Source: Minisyncoccota bacterium
Lineage (GTDB): Bacteria > Patescibacteriota > Minisyncoccia > Phycocordibacterales > UBA5272
NCBI GenBank assembly: GCA_022843645.1
Contig: JALHNF010000041.1
Coordinates: forward strand, 1-5,806
Direction: 5' to 3'
Length of the DNA: 5,806 bases
A program made the position numbers and the translations under genes. Shown in pieces: positions 1 to 5,660 of the stretch. The notes below the pieces were generated by a model that saw only the letters and a program-made list of their open reading frames with translations, did no database searches and was not told where the DNA came from. Numbering within the stretch: position 1 is the stretch's first letter; every line of letters starts with the position of its first letter.

Positions 1-72
1 GCTGCCAGACTTGGAATCGAACCAAGATACGCAGCTTCAAAGGCTGCTGTCCTACCTTTAGACGATCTGGCA
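1..72 (-). tRNA. tRNA-Gln (anticodon TTG), 3' CCA end cut by the window edge
   Basis: Read on the minus strand, this folds into a complete cloverleaf. The 7-bp acceptor stem is TGCCAGA (66-72) paired with TCTGGCA (3-9). The D-arm has a 3-bp stem GTC/GAC and a GG in its loop. The anticodon stem is GCAGC/GCTGC around the 7-base loop CTTTGAA, which places the anticodon TTG at 38-40. The T-arm is CTTGG/CCAAG with loop TTCGATT. The anticodon reads CAA (and CAG by wobble), so the tRNA carries glutamine. The U1-A72 pair and G discriminator are usual for bacterial tRNA-Gln. Position 1 supplies one C after the discriminator, compatible with an encoded CCA, but the rest lies outside the window. It lies downstream of dnaE on the same strand. 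Confidence 0.96.
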
Positions 73-104
73 ATTGTGTACAGAAAAATCTATACAATGG
101 CTCG

Positions 105-113
105 ATAATACCA
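105..113 (-). promoter_or_regulatory. possible extended -10 promoter for tRNA-Gln
   Basis: On the minus strand this reads TGGTATTAT, an extended -10 (TGn) followed by a hexamer one base off TATAAT. A weak -35, TTTAGT, lies 17 bp upstream at 128-133. Transcription would start near position 98 and give a leader of about 25 bases for RNase P to remove. The surrounding 113-bp gap (73-185) holds nothing else I can name: no ORF, and no stem followed by a U-run that would terminate dnaE. The tRNA may therefore also be read through from dnaE. Confidence 0.3.
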
Positions 114-185
114 GACTTTTCAATAAAACTAAAATGGTCTCGTGGGGAGTCTGCGTGCTACATATAGAGCTTAAACTGCTACGCC

Positions 186-3100
186 CTAAATCCTTCTTGC
201 TTCCTCCAAAACGAGAGACTTCTCGTCATTTCGAGTAGACACTTTTGCTTTTATGGCAAGGCATGTGTCTGGCAGGAGAGTTGCTTTCAGGTCTTTGTAT
301 GTTCTGGGGAAAACCACTACTTCAATGTTTCCGGTGAGGTCGGCGATTTTCATGAACGCCATTTTCTCACCTTTTTTGGTGTCTATTTCACGAATTTCTT
401 GCACAATACATCCAAGGTCTCGCACTGTCTCGCCGTCTTGCCACGCGTCACTCTTCAGCTTTTCAATATTTTCTTTTTTCTTCTCCAAAACGTGTCGCCA
501 TTTGTCGAGCGGGTGGCCAGAAATGAAAAGCCCGAGCAATTCTTTTTCCCATTGGAGTTTTTGATCTATTGATATTTCAGGAACTTTCTTCAGGCGAATA
601 TCATGAAATTGCTCAATACCACCAAAGAGACTTCCTTGCGAGGCATCGTTTGAGATGTTCGTCTTGTGATACTCAAGCATGTCTTCTAAATTGCCGTAGA
701 GCACACCACGGTCGCCCAGGTCATCAAGCGCGCCCGACATCACAAGTGCTTCGAGTGACTTTTTGTTTAGATTTTTGTGCGTGACGCGCTGGAGGAAATT
801 TGAAATAGAAGTGAATGGTCCACTAGATTTTCTTTCGTTAATGATGGCATTTCCAATATCAACACCAAAGTTTTTGATAGAATAGAGTCCAAAGCGAATT
901 TCATCTTTCCCAGTTTCTTGATTTGGTACTACGGTAAATGAGCCGTCACTGAAGTTTACATTTGGAGGAAGCACAAGAATGTCGAGCTTTTTGCAGTCGT
1001 CGATAGACTCGGCAACTTTTTCTGTGTCACCAGCTTCTGCAGAGAGGACACTTGCCATGTACTCGGCAGGGTAGTTGGCTTTTAAGTACGCGGTGATGTA
1101 CGCCACGCGACCATACGAAACAGAGTGCGCCTTATTGAAACCGTACGCCGCAAAAGGCTCAATCCATGTCCAGATTTGTTTTGCTTTTGCCTCGCTCCAT
1201 CCTGAGTGAGAAATACAGCCTTTGATAAATTTTTCTTTTTGCGCTGCCATTTCTTCAGGAATTTTTTTACCGACGGCTTTTCGGAATTTATCCACCTCGC
1301 CCCATGAGTAGCCGGCGAGATTGTGCGCCATCATGAGGAGATCGTCTTGATACACAAGAATGCCGTACGTCTTTTCAAGAATCGGCTCAAGAGCAGGGTC
1401 GAGGTATGAGATTTTACTTCGATCGTGTTTACGAGCAATGTATTCAGGGATAAATTGAATTGGTCCTGGACGATACAGGGCAACCATCGCGTTTATATCG
1501 TGAATACTTGTTGGTTTGAGCTCAACCAAATATTTTGTCATGCCATCACCGTTTAGCTGGAAAAGGTCAGCGGTCTCACCACGAGCAAGCATTTCAAATG
1601 TCTTTTGATCGTCGAGCGGAACACGGTCAATATCAATATCTACGTCAAAACGTTTTTTGACGAGGTCGGTTGTGTTTTTGATAATCTTTAAGTTTTTGAG
1701 ACCAAGGAAGTCAAACTTAAGAAGTCCGGCTTCTTCGATGGTGTACATGTCGTACTGAGAAATGATTTTCTTTTCGCCTTTTGGGTCGTACTGAATGGGG
1801 GTGAAGTCAGTAAGCTCAGTAGGCGATATGACAACTCCTGCCGCGTGAATAGATACATGTCGAGCACAACCCTCAATTTTTTTTGCGGTGTCGATCACAG
1901 TGCGCACTTCCATTTCTTTTTCATAGAGCTCTTTGAGTTCGGGAGTGATTTCAAGTGCATGCTCGATAGTCATGGGGAAGCCTTGTGAGCCCATCGGGAT
2001 TAGCTTTGCAATTTTGTCGCCGAGTGTGTATGGATAGCCGAGTGCTCGAGCAACGTCGCGCACAGAGCCACGCGCTGCCATGGTACCAAATGTGCCAATC
2101 TGCGCCACTTTGTCCGCACCATATTTTTTTCGGGCGTACTCTACCATTTCGTCGCGCCTGTCGTCGGCATAGTCCATGTCGATATCTGGCGCAGAAGGGC
2201 GCTCTGGATTTAAGAAACGTTCAAATGGAATCTGAAATTCAATCGGATCGATGTTGGTAATGCCAGAGAGGTAGGTGACCATAGAGCCCGATACTGAGCC
2301 TCGAATATTTGAAAGAATGCCGTGTGCTCGGGCGTAGTGGAGGAGGTCTGCTACAACAAGGAAGTAGGGACTGTAGCCTTTTTGTTTGATCACTGCAAGC
2401 TCGTACTCCACGCGCGCAAGTGCAGCTTCTGTTTTTTCTACCTGACGCCGTTCGAAACCTTCAAAGACAATTCTCCGAAGTTCATCATCTGCTGTTTTGC
2501 CCTCGGGAATTTCAAGATTTGGAAACACCCATTTTCCGAGTGTGATTTCAAGGTTGCACATCTCTGCCACTTTTCGAGTGTTGTCGACTGCTTCGGGAAT
2601 GTCTCTGAAGTATGCGTACGCTGTTTTTGTATCAATAAAAGAGTAGTCGTCTCGGCCAAAGCCGTATTTGTGTTCACGACCTTCGTTTTGAATACCAACA
2701 AGTACTTCGTGCGCATCGCGATCGTCACTTTCAAGGTAGTATACGTTTTGTGAGGCAACAAGAGGAACACCAAGTTCTTTTCCAAGTGCTATTAAACCAT
2801 CACGAATCGGTTTTGCGTTTTCGTATCCAACCTGGGCGACAAGTTCAATGAAATAGTTTTCTATGCCAAATATAGATTGATGCTCACGTACAACTTCTTT
2901 TGCGCGCTCCTTGTCGATTAAAATTGTTTTCGAAAGTTCGCCTCCTGGCCCACCGGAAAGACAAATGATGCCTTCGTTGTGTGCTCGTAAAAGGTCTTTG
3001 TCTACTCGAGGTTTGTAATAAAACCCTTCGAGGTTCGACTGTGTGACGAGCTTGATCAAATTTTTATAACCAGCCTCGTTCTTTGCAAGCAAGGTAAGGC

Positions 3101-3362
3101 GGTGGCGACGCGTGTCTTCTTTGCTGTCTCTGTCAAAGCGAGTACGCGTGGCCACAAAGGCATCAAGGCCGATGATAGGCTTTATACCCGAGTCTTTGCA
3201 TTTTTTATAAAACTCAATTGTGCTGTACATGTTGCCATTTTCAGTGATGGCAAGGGCTGGCATTTCGAACTCTTTTGCGCGCTCAACAAGCTGATCAATT
3301 TTTGCAAGACCTTCAAGAAGGGAATAGTGAGAATGAGTATGTAGGTGAATAAACGGCTCCAT
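186..3362 (-). CDS. dnaE: DNA polymerase III subunit alpha (DnaE), short form
   Basis: This is the replicative C-family DNA polymerase that extends both strands at the fork. The 1058 residues contain, in order, a PHP domain (about 1-270) starting HLHTHSHYSLLEG; the polymerase core with RGSVSGS (354-360) and PDIDMD, giving likely catalytic Asp395 and Asp397; HAAGVVIS (506-513); KFDFLGL with the third catalytic Asp551; the fingers region GYSWGEVDKFRKAVGKK (684-700) and PFAAYGFNKAHSVSYG (736-751); a helix-hairpin-helix region (about 800-880); a clamp-binding-like pentamer QGSLF (909-913); and an OB fold (about 978-1055). The protein ends after the OB fold, about 100 residues short of E. coli DnaE, so the C-terminal tau-binding domain appears to be missing. 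Several PHP metal ligands are substituted (TENG for TDHG, SGG for SAC, QNVYY for NDVHY), so PHP proofreading is unlikely. The start at 3362 fits the family N-terminus, and an in-frame TAG lies 45 bases upstream. The rnhB gene diverges 30 bp away. Confidence 0.98.
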   Translation of the reverse strand: MEPFIHLHTHSHYSLLEGLAKIDQLVERAKEFEMPALAITENGNMYSTIEFYKKCKDSGIKPIIGLDAFVATRTRFDRDSKEDTRRHRLTLLAKNEAGYKNLIKLVTQSNLEGFYYKPRVDKDLLRAHNEGIICLSGGPGGELSKTILIDKERAKEVVREHQSIFGIENYFIELVAQVGYENAKPIRDGLIALGKELGVPLVASQNVYYLESDDRDAHEVLVGIQNEGREHKYGFGRDDYSFIDTKTAYAYFRDIPEAVDNTRKVAEMCNLEITLGKWVFPNLEIPEGKTADDELRRIVFEGFERRQVEKTEAALARVEYELAVIKQKGYSPYFLVVADLLHYARAHGILSNIRGSVSGSMVTYLSGITNIDPIEFQIPFERFLNPERPSAPDIDMDYADDRRDEMVEYARKKYGADKVAQIGTFGTMAARGSVRDVARALGYPYTLGDKIAKLIPMGSQGFPMTIEHALEITPELKELYEKEMEVRTVIDTAKKIEGCARHVSIHAAGVVISPTELTDFTPIQYDPKGEKKIISQYDMYTIEEAGLLKFDFLGLKNLKIIKNTTDLVKKRFDVDIDIDRVPLDDQKTFEMLARGETADLFQLNGDGMTKYLVELKPTSIHDINAMVALYRPGPIQFIPEYIARKHDRSKISYLDPALEPILEKTYGILVYQDDLLMMAHNLAGYSWGEVDKFRKAVGKKIPEEMAAQKEKFIKGCISHSGWSEAKAKQIWTWIEPFAAYGFNKAHSVSYGRVAYITAYLKANYPAEYMASVLSAEAGDTEKVAESIDDCKKLDILVLPPNVNFSDGSFTVVPNQETGKDEIRFGLYSIKNFGVDIGNAIINERKSSGPFTSISNFLQRVTHKNLNKKSLEALVMSGALDDLGDRGVLYGNLEDMLEYHKTNISNDASQGSLFGGIEQFHDIRLKKVPEISIDQKLQWEKELLGLFISGHPLDKWRHVLEKKKENIEKLKSDAWQDGETVRDLGCIVQEIREIDTKKGEKMAFMKIADLTGNIEVVVFPRTYKDLKATLLPDTCLAIKAKVSTRNDEKSLVLEEARRI

Positions 3363-3369
3363 TTCTCTC

Positions 3370-3399
3370 AGTATACCTGGTAGAGTAGAAAGGTGCGAA
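3370..3399 (-). promoter_or_regulatory. probable dnaE promoter, very close to the start codon
   Basis: On the minus strand the -10 hexamer TATACT (3370-3375) is preceded by TTCGCA (3394-3399), a 4-of-6 match to TTGACA, across an 18-bp spacer. Only 7 bases separate the -10 box from the dnaE ATG. Transcription would therefore begin at or within a base or two of the start codon, giving a leaderless mRNA. The -35 hexamer lies inside the first codons of rnhB. The hexamers are seen; promoter function is inferred. Confidence 0.45.
3378..3386 (+). promoter_or_regulatory. possible extended -10 for rnhB
   Basis: TGGTAGAGT is a TGn extension followed by a 4-of-6 -10 hexamer, six bases before the GTG of rnhB. 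No good -35 is visible, because the upstream bases are dnaE coding sequence. An alternative -10, TATACC (3372-3377), overlaps the dnaE TATACT box on the other strand through the palindrome GTATAC (3371-3376). Either way, any rnhB promoter must sit in or beside the 30-bp gap unless it lies within dnaE. Confidence 0.25.
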
Positions 3400-4007
3400 A
3401 TCGTCTAAAAAAAGATGCATATACAGTAGGAATTGACGAAGTTGGCCGCGGCCCACTTGCTGGGCCGGTGGCTGTGGGCGTGGTTCGAACTCGTCTAGCA
3501 AGAAAAGAATACTCCGAGCTTCTCCGCGGTATTCGTGACTCAAAAAAAGCAACAGAGAAAGAGCGAGAAAAGTGGTACGCAAAAGCACAGGTTTGGAAAA
3601 AAGCGGGGAGTATTGATTTTACTGTTGTATTTCAAAGTGCGTCATACATAGATAGAAGCGGTATTGCTCAGGCTATCAGGTGGTGTGTGCAAAAAGGGGT
3701 ACAAACTATTCATGGAGCTTTTGACGATGAATATCTACTCGACGGAGGACTACGTTTGCCAGAAGAGTTTATGCATCAAAAGACAATTATACGAGGGGAT
3801 AGCACAGAGCCACTCATTGCGCTTGCCGCAACTATTGCCAAAGTGGTGCGAGACAGAAAAACGAAGAGTTATGCAAAAAAGTATCCTGCGTACGGATTTG
3901 CCGACAACAAGGGGTACGGCACGTATACGCATCGGCACGCCATTAAAAAATTTGGTTTAAGTGCGATCCATCGAAAGACGTTTTGCAAAAAGCTGTATCT
4001 AAAGTAA
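3393..4007 (+). CDS. rnhB: ribonuclease HII
   Basis: RNase HII cuts RNA in RNA-DNA hybrids and starts removal of single ribonucleotides from DNA in the cytoplasm. The 204 residues carry the family signatures: GIDEVGRGPLAGP (13-25) with catalytic Asp15 and Glu16, IRDSKK (47-52), an acidic site FDD (110-112) in the third carboxylate region, AKVVRD (149-154) with Asp154, YPAYGFADNKGYGT (164-177) and the C-terminal HRKTF (193-197). The length is usual for the family. GTG at 3393 is the only reasonable start: an in-frame TAG lies at 3381-3383, and the catalytic motif begins 12 codons in. The AGG next to the GTG is too close to act as a normal ribosome-binding site, so translation may be leaderless or SD-independent. 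It diverges from dnaE and is followed after 36 bp by a hypothetical gene on the same strand. Confidence 0.96.
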   Translation: MRNRLKKDAYTVGIDEVGRGPLAGPVAVGVVRTRLARKEYSELLRGIRDSKKATEKEREKWYAKAQVWKKAGSIDFTVVFQSASYIDRSGIAQAIRWCVQKGVQTIHGAFDDEYLLDGGLRLPEEFMHQKTIIRGDSTEPLIALAATIAKVVRDRKTKSYAKKYPAYGFADNKGYGTYTHRHAIKKFGLSAIHRKTFCKKLYLK

Positions 4008-4028
4008 ACTAAAAACACTATTTTCAAT

Positions 4029-4033
4029 AGGGA
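4029..4033 (+). promoter_or_regulatory. Shine-Dalgarno sequence for the 98-residue ORF
   Basis: AGGGA lies 10 bases before the ATG at 4044. It is the only plausible SD sequence in the window at usable spacing, since rnhB, rpmF, nusB and rnc lack one. It supports both the choice of start and the reality of this otherwise unrecognised ORF. An earlier ATG at 4034 is in another frame and reaches a stop after 14 codons. Confidence 0.45.
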
Positions 4034-4043
4034 ATGTGTCTCG

Positions 4044-4340
4044 ATGACACTCGAGTTCTTTTCGATCACAACCGATGAGCGACTTCAAAAAAAATGGTCG
4101 AGGTCAGATCTAAAGACTGTGGAGGCTCTTCTTCGAGAAGCTCTTTACGTAAGAAATGGATCAACGACTACTCCGCCTGCGGGATTTCAGGTAGCTGATA
4201 TCGAGCAACTTAGGGAAACTCTGCGTGCTATTGCAAGGGAAAGACATGGCGATACTTCAAGCACGTCTCTTTCTCGTGTTAGAGAATATTTTGAGGGGGA
4301 GATTGGGGTTTGCCGATCGGCTATGGGGTATATGGCATAA
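4044..4340 (+). CDS. hypothetical protein, 98 residues
   Basis: I do not recognise this protein. The ORF has an AGGGA ribosome-binding site 10 bases before its ATG, lies 36 bp after rnhB on the same strand, and ends with TAA at 4338-4340, whose last two bases form the base of a strong intrinsic terminator. This placement argues that it is a real last gene of an rnhB transcript. The product looks soluble and mostly helical: a charged N-terminal half (LQKKWSRSDLKTVEALLREA, 14-33), a short loop with TTTPPAG (41-47), a second amphipathic helix (IEQLRETLRAIARERH, 53-68), then a Ser/Thr-rich turn and a C-terminal segment with one cysteine. There is no signal peptide, membrane segment, metal-binding motif or enzyme motif. 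The helix-loop-helix pattern could suit a small interaction or nucleic-acid-binding protein, but that is a guess. Confidence 0.6.
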   Translation: MTLEFFSITTDERLQKKWSRSDLKTVEALLREALYVRNGSTTTPPAGFQVADIEQLRETLRAIARERHGDTSSTSLSRVREYFEGEIGVCRSAMGYMA

Positions 4341-4367
4341 GAGCCCGCGTAGGACGCGGGCTCTTTT
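4339..4367 (+). terminator. intrinsic terminator after the rnhB / hypothetical-gene unit
   Basis: GAGCCCGCGT (4341-4350) pairs perfectly with ACGCGGGCTC (4354-4363) around the 3-base loop AGG. Two further A-T pairs (4339-4340 with 4364-4365) make a 12-bp stem, and the T-run is 4364-4367. The stem starts inside the TAA stop of the preceding ORF. The T-run also forms part of the -35 hexamer of the rpmF promoter, so the end of one unit and the start of the next share bases. Confidence 0.88.
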
Positions 4368-4392
4368 CAATTACACATATTAATTGTATACT
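4364..4392 (+). promoter_or_regulatory. probable promoter of rpmF-nusB-rnc, very close to the start codon
   Basis: The -35 hexamer TTTTCA (4364-4369, 4 of 6) and the -10 hexamer TATACT (4387-4392, 5 of 6) are separated by exactly 17 bp, directly after a strong terminator. Only 8 bases lie between the -10 box and the rpmF ATG at 4401, and none resembles an SD. The expected transcription start therefore falls at or next to the ATG, predicting a leaderless mRNA. The same TATACT box at nearly the same distance precedes dnaE. Confidence 0.6.
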
Positions 4393-4400
4393 TTTCATAT

Positions 4401-4637
4401 ATGGTAGTACGAATGCGACATACGCGCGGACACACTCGAAATCGTCGAAGTCATCATGCGCTTACAAATGTACCAGTAGTGAAAACAAAAGGCGACGGAA
4501 TTCGTCTCAATCACACTGCGTCAAAAGAAACAGGTACCTACAAAGGTAAACCTGTAAAAGCTCTTCAGAGAAAGCTTGATAAAAAGCTTACAAAGAAGGC
4601 TCCAGCAAAATCAAAACCTGCTAAAAAAAGTAAATAA
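4401..4637 (+). CDS. rpmF: 50S ribosomal protein bL32, cysteine-free form with Lys-rich tail
   Basis: bL32 is a small protein of the large ribosomal subunit. The N-terminus MVVRMRHTRGHTRNRRSHHAL matches the basic start of bL32, and NHTASKETGTYKGKPV (37-52) matches the conserved C-terminal part, where common forms read HRVCxxCGxYKGxxV. All four zinc-binding cysteines are replaced (KTKGDGI and ASKETGTY stand where the two CxxC pairs belong), so this is the zinc-independent type known for several ribosomal proteins. At 78 residues it is longer than the usual 55-65, because of a Lys/Ala tail (53-78) of AK-like repeats. I chose ATG 4401 because related proteins, as I recall them, start MVVRMRHT; ATG 4413 is a possible internal alternative. 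No SD is present. It is the first gene after a terminator and promoter, and nusB follows after 57 bp. Confidence 0.95.
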   Translation: MVVRMRHTRGHTRNRRSHHALTNVPVVKTKGDGIRLNHTASKETGTYKGKPVKALQRKLDKKLTKKAPAKSKPAKKSK

Positions 4638-4670
4638 ACCAAACGCTCTCTAGTCATTGAGCGTTTTGGT
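4638..4670 (+). other. stem-loop between rpmF and nusB
   Basis: ACCAAACGCTC (4638-4648) pairs with GAGCGTTTTGGT (4659-4670), with one bulged T and a 10-base loop, starting immediately after the rpmF stop codon. The plus-strand bases after the stem are A-rich (ATAAAATAAA), not a U-run, so it is at best a weak terminator. It could be an attenuator, an mRNA-stabilising 3' end or a processing site. On the minus strand a T-rich stretch follows the stem (4622-4637), so it might also stop antisense transcription. A -10-like TATAAA (4670-4675) abuts the stem but has no convincing -35. Confidence 0.45.
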
Positions 4671-4694
4671 ATAAAATAAATTTGTTCTTTATAT

Positions 4695-5615
4695 ATGTCT
4701 AATCGTCATGTTGCTCGCTCGGTTGTTGTGCAAACCCTTTTTGAAGGGGATATGCAAGGGTGGCTTTTGTCTCCGTCTGAACACAAAGAAGAGTTCAATA
4801 CGTCGCTTGAACGAAATAGCGAAGAAGCGCTTCTTGGTAATAAGCTTCAAGATTTCGCCTCTCAGCTCCTCCAGCTTTCTCTTGCAAAGCGAGGTACTTT
4901 GGATGAAATAATCATGAAAGCCGCTCCTGAGTGGCCGCTTGAGAAAATTGCAAATGTTGATCGTAATATTTTACGTCTTGGCCTTGCTGAGCTTTTGTAT
5001 GGCGACCGCACGCAAGTGCCACCAAAAGTTGCTATCGACGAAGCTATTGAACTTGCTAAAAATTTTGGTGGCGAGACAAGTGGTAAATTTGTAAACGGTG
5101 TACTTGGCGCTATCTACAAAGAGATGGGTGAGCCGGGGAAATTTGAGAAAAAGAAAGACAAAGAAATACCGGTCCAACAAAAAACCACAGAGTTACCGAT
5201 CGAACGCTTGGGCGGGGCAGTGGTGTATGCAAAAAATAGTGACGGGACTGTATACCTCGCGCTTGTGCACGATATTTTTGGAAAATGGACGCTCTCAAAA
5301 GGTCACCTCGAAGACGGGCTTGATGTGGTAGACGCTACGGTCACCCGTGTCCGTGAAGAGCTTGGACTTCCGATTAGCATTGAACAAAAAATAGGCGAGA
5401 ATGAATACGTTGCGGTCAACCTTGAAAAACAAAAAGTTCGCAAACAAGTGACGTATTATTTGGCTCAGGCACCGTTTCAAGAAATCGCGTTTACAAGTGA
5501 AGGGGGGCTTGATGATGCAAAGTGGTTTTCACTGCAAGAGGTCCCAGAGCTGCCCTTATATTCAGATCTGGTACCACTTTTGTCTAAAGCAATTGACATT
5601 ATTACAAACAAATAA
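4695..5615 (+). CDS. nusB: NusB antitermination factor fused to a C-terminal Nudix domain
   Basis: The N-terminal part (about 1-145) is NusB, the RNA-binding factor that with NusE (uS10) recognises boxA and prevents premature termination in rRNA operons. Its signatures are RHVARSVVVQTLFEGD (4-19), WPLEKIANVDRNILRLGLAE (80-99) and KVAIDEAIELAKNFG (111-125) leading into KFVNGVLGAI (131-140). A charged linker (about 146-167) leads to a Nudix hydrolase fold (168-306) that opens with LGGAVVYA and contains GKWTLSKGHLEDG (196-208) and EELGL (221-225), resembling diadenosine-tetraphosphatase-like Nudix proteins. Compared with Gx5Ex7REUxEExGU, the box has Leu209 for Glu, Thr217 for Arg and Arg218 for the first Glu of REUxEE, while Glu221, Glu222 and Gly224 remain; activity is therefore doubtful. 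Ordinary NusB is about 130-170 residues; this is 306 with no frame break. There is no SD before the ATG. It lies between rpmF and rnc and is probably co-transcribed with them. Confidence 0.94.
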   Translation: MSNRHVARSVVVQTLFEGDMQGWLLSPSEHKEEFNTSLERNSEEALLGNKLQDFASQLLQLSLAKRGTLDEIIMKAAPEWPLEKIANVDRNILRLGLAELLYGDRTQVPPKVAIDEAIELAKNFGGETSGKFVNGVLGAIYKEMGEPGKFEKKKDKEIPVQQKTTELPIERLGGAVVYAKNSDGTVYLALVHDIFGKWTLSKGHLEDGLDVVDATVTRVREELGLPISIEQKIGENEYVAVNLEKQKVRKQVTYYLAQAPFQEIAFTSEGGLDDAKWFSLQEVPELPLYSDLVPLLSKAIDIITNK

Positions 5616-5660
5616 CTTGCACATATAGCCATTTTCGTGTAGGAATGACTACAAACACTC

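Noticed and set aside
148..185. Repeated GTAGCA on the minus strand just after the dnaE stop, considered as a terminator stem
   Set aside because: The two copies are in direct, not inverted, orientation. Only a 4-bp GCGT/ACGC pairing is possible, and no U-run follows.
2322..2753. 143-codon plus-strand ORF antisense to dnaE
   Set aside because: It lies wholly inside conserved dnaE coding sequence. Its product is an unusual Cys/Phe/Val-rich sequence with no family motif, as expected for a shadow frame.
2438..2785. 115-codon minus-strand ORF in another frame of dnaE
   Set aside because: It overlaps the PHP part of dnaE in a shifted frame and its product shows no recognisable motif; dnaE is intact through the same stretch.
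3664..3960. 98-codon ORF in another frame inside rnhB
   Set aside because: rnhB carries every RNase HII motif through this region; the alternative frame shows none.
4310..4549. 79-codon ORF spanning the terminator and the start of rpmF
   Set aside because: It runs through a strong terminator and promoter and overlaps bL32 in another frame, and its product is low-complexity Ser/Asn/Arg.
5160..5200. Possible frameshift or assembly join making an artificial NusB-Nudix fusion
   Set aside because: The frame is open throughout, no in-frame ATG with an SD lies at the domain boundary, and the linker is charged and plausible. I see nothing pointing to an error, although raw reads would settle it.
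5593..5645. Perfect -35 hexamer TTGACA (5593-5598) and TTGCAC (5617-5622) upstream of rnc
   Set aside because: Neither has a convincing -10 at 16-18 bp: the first meets CTTGCA, the second TAGGAA. TTGACA is also part of the nusB coding sequence.
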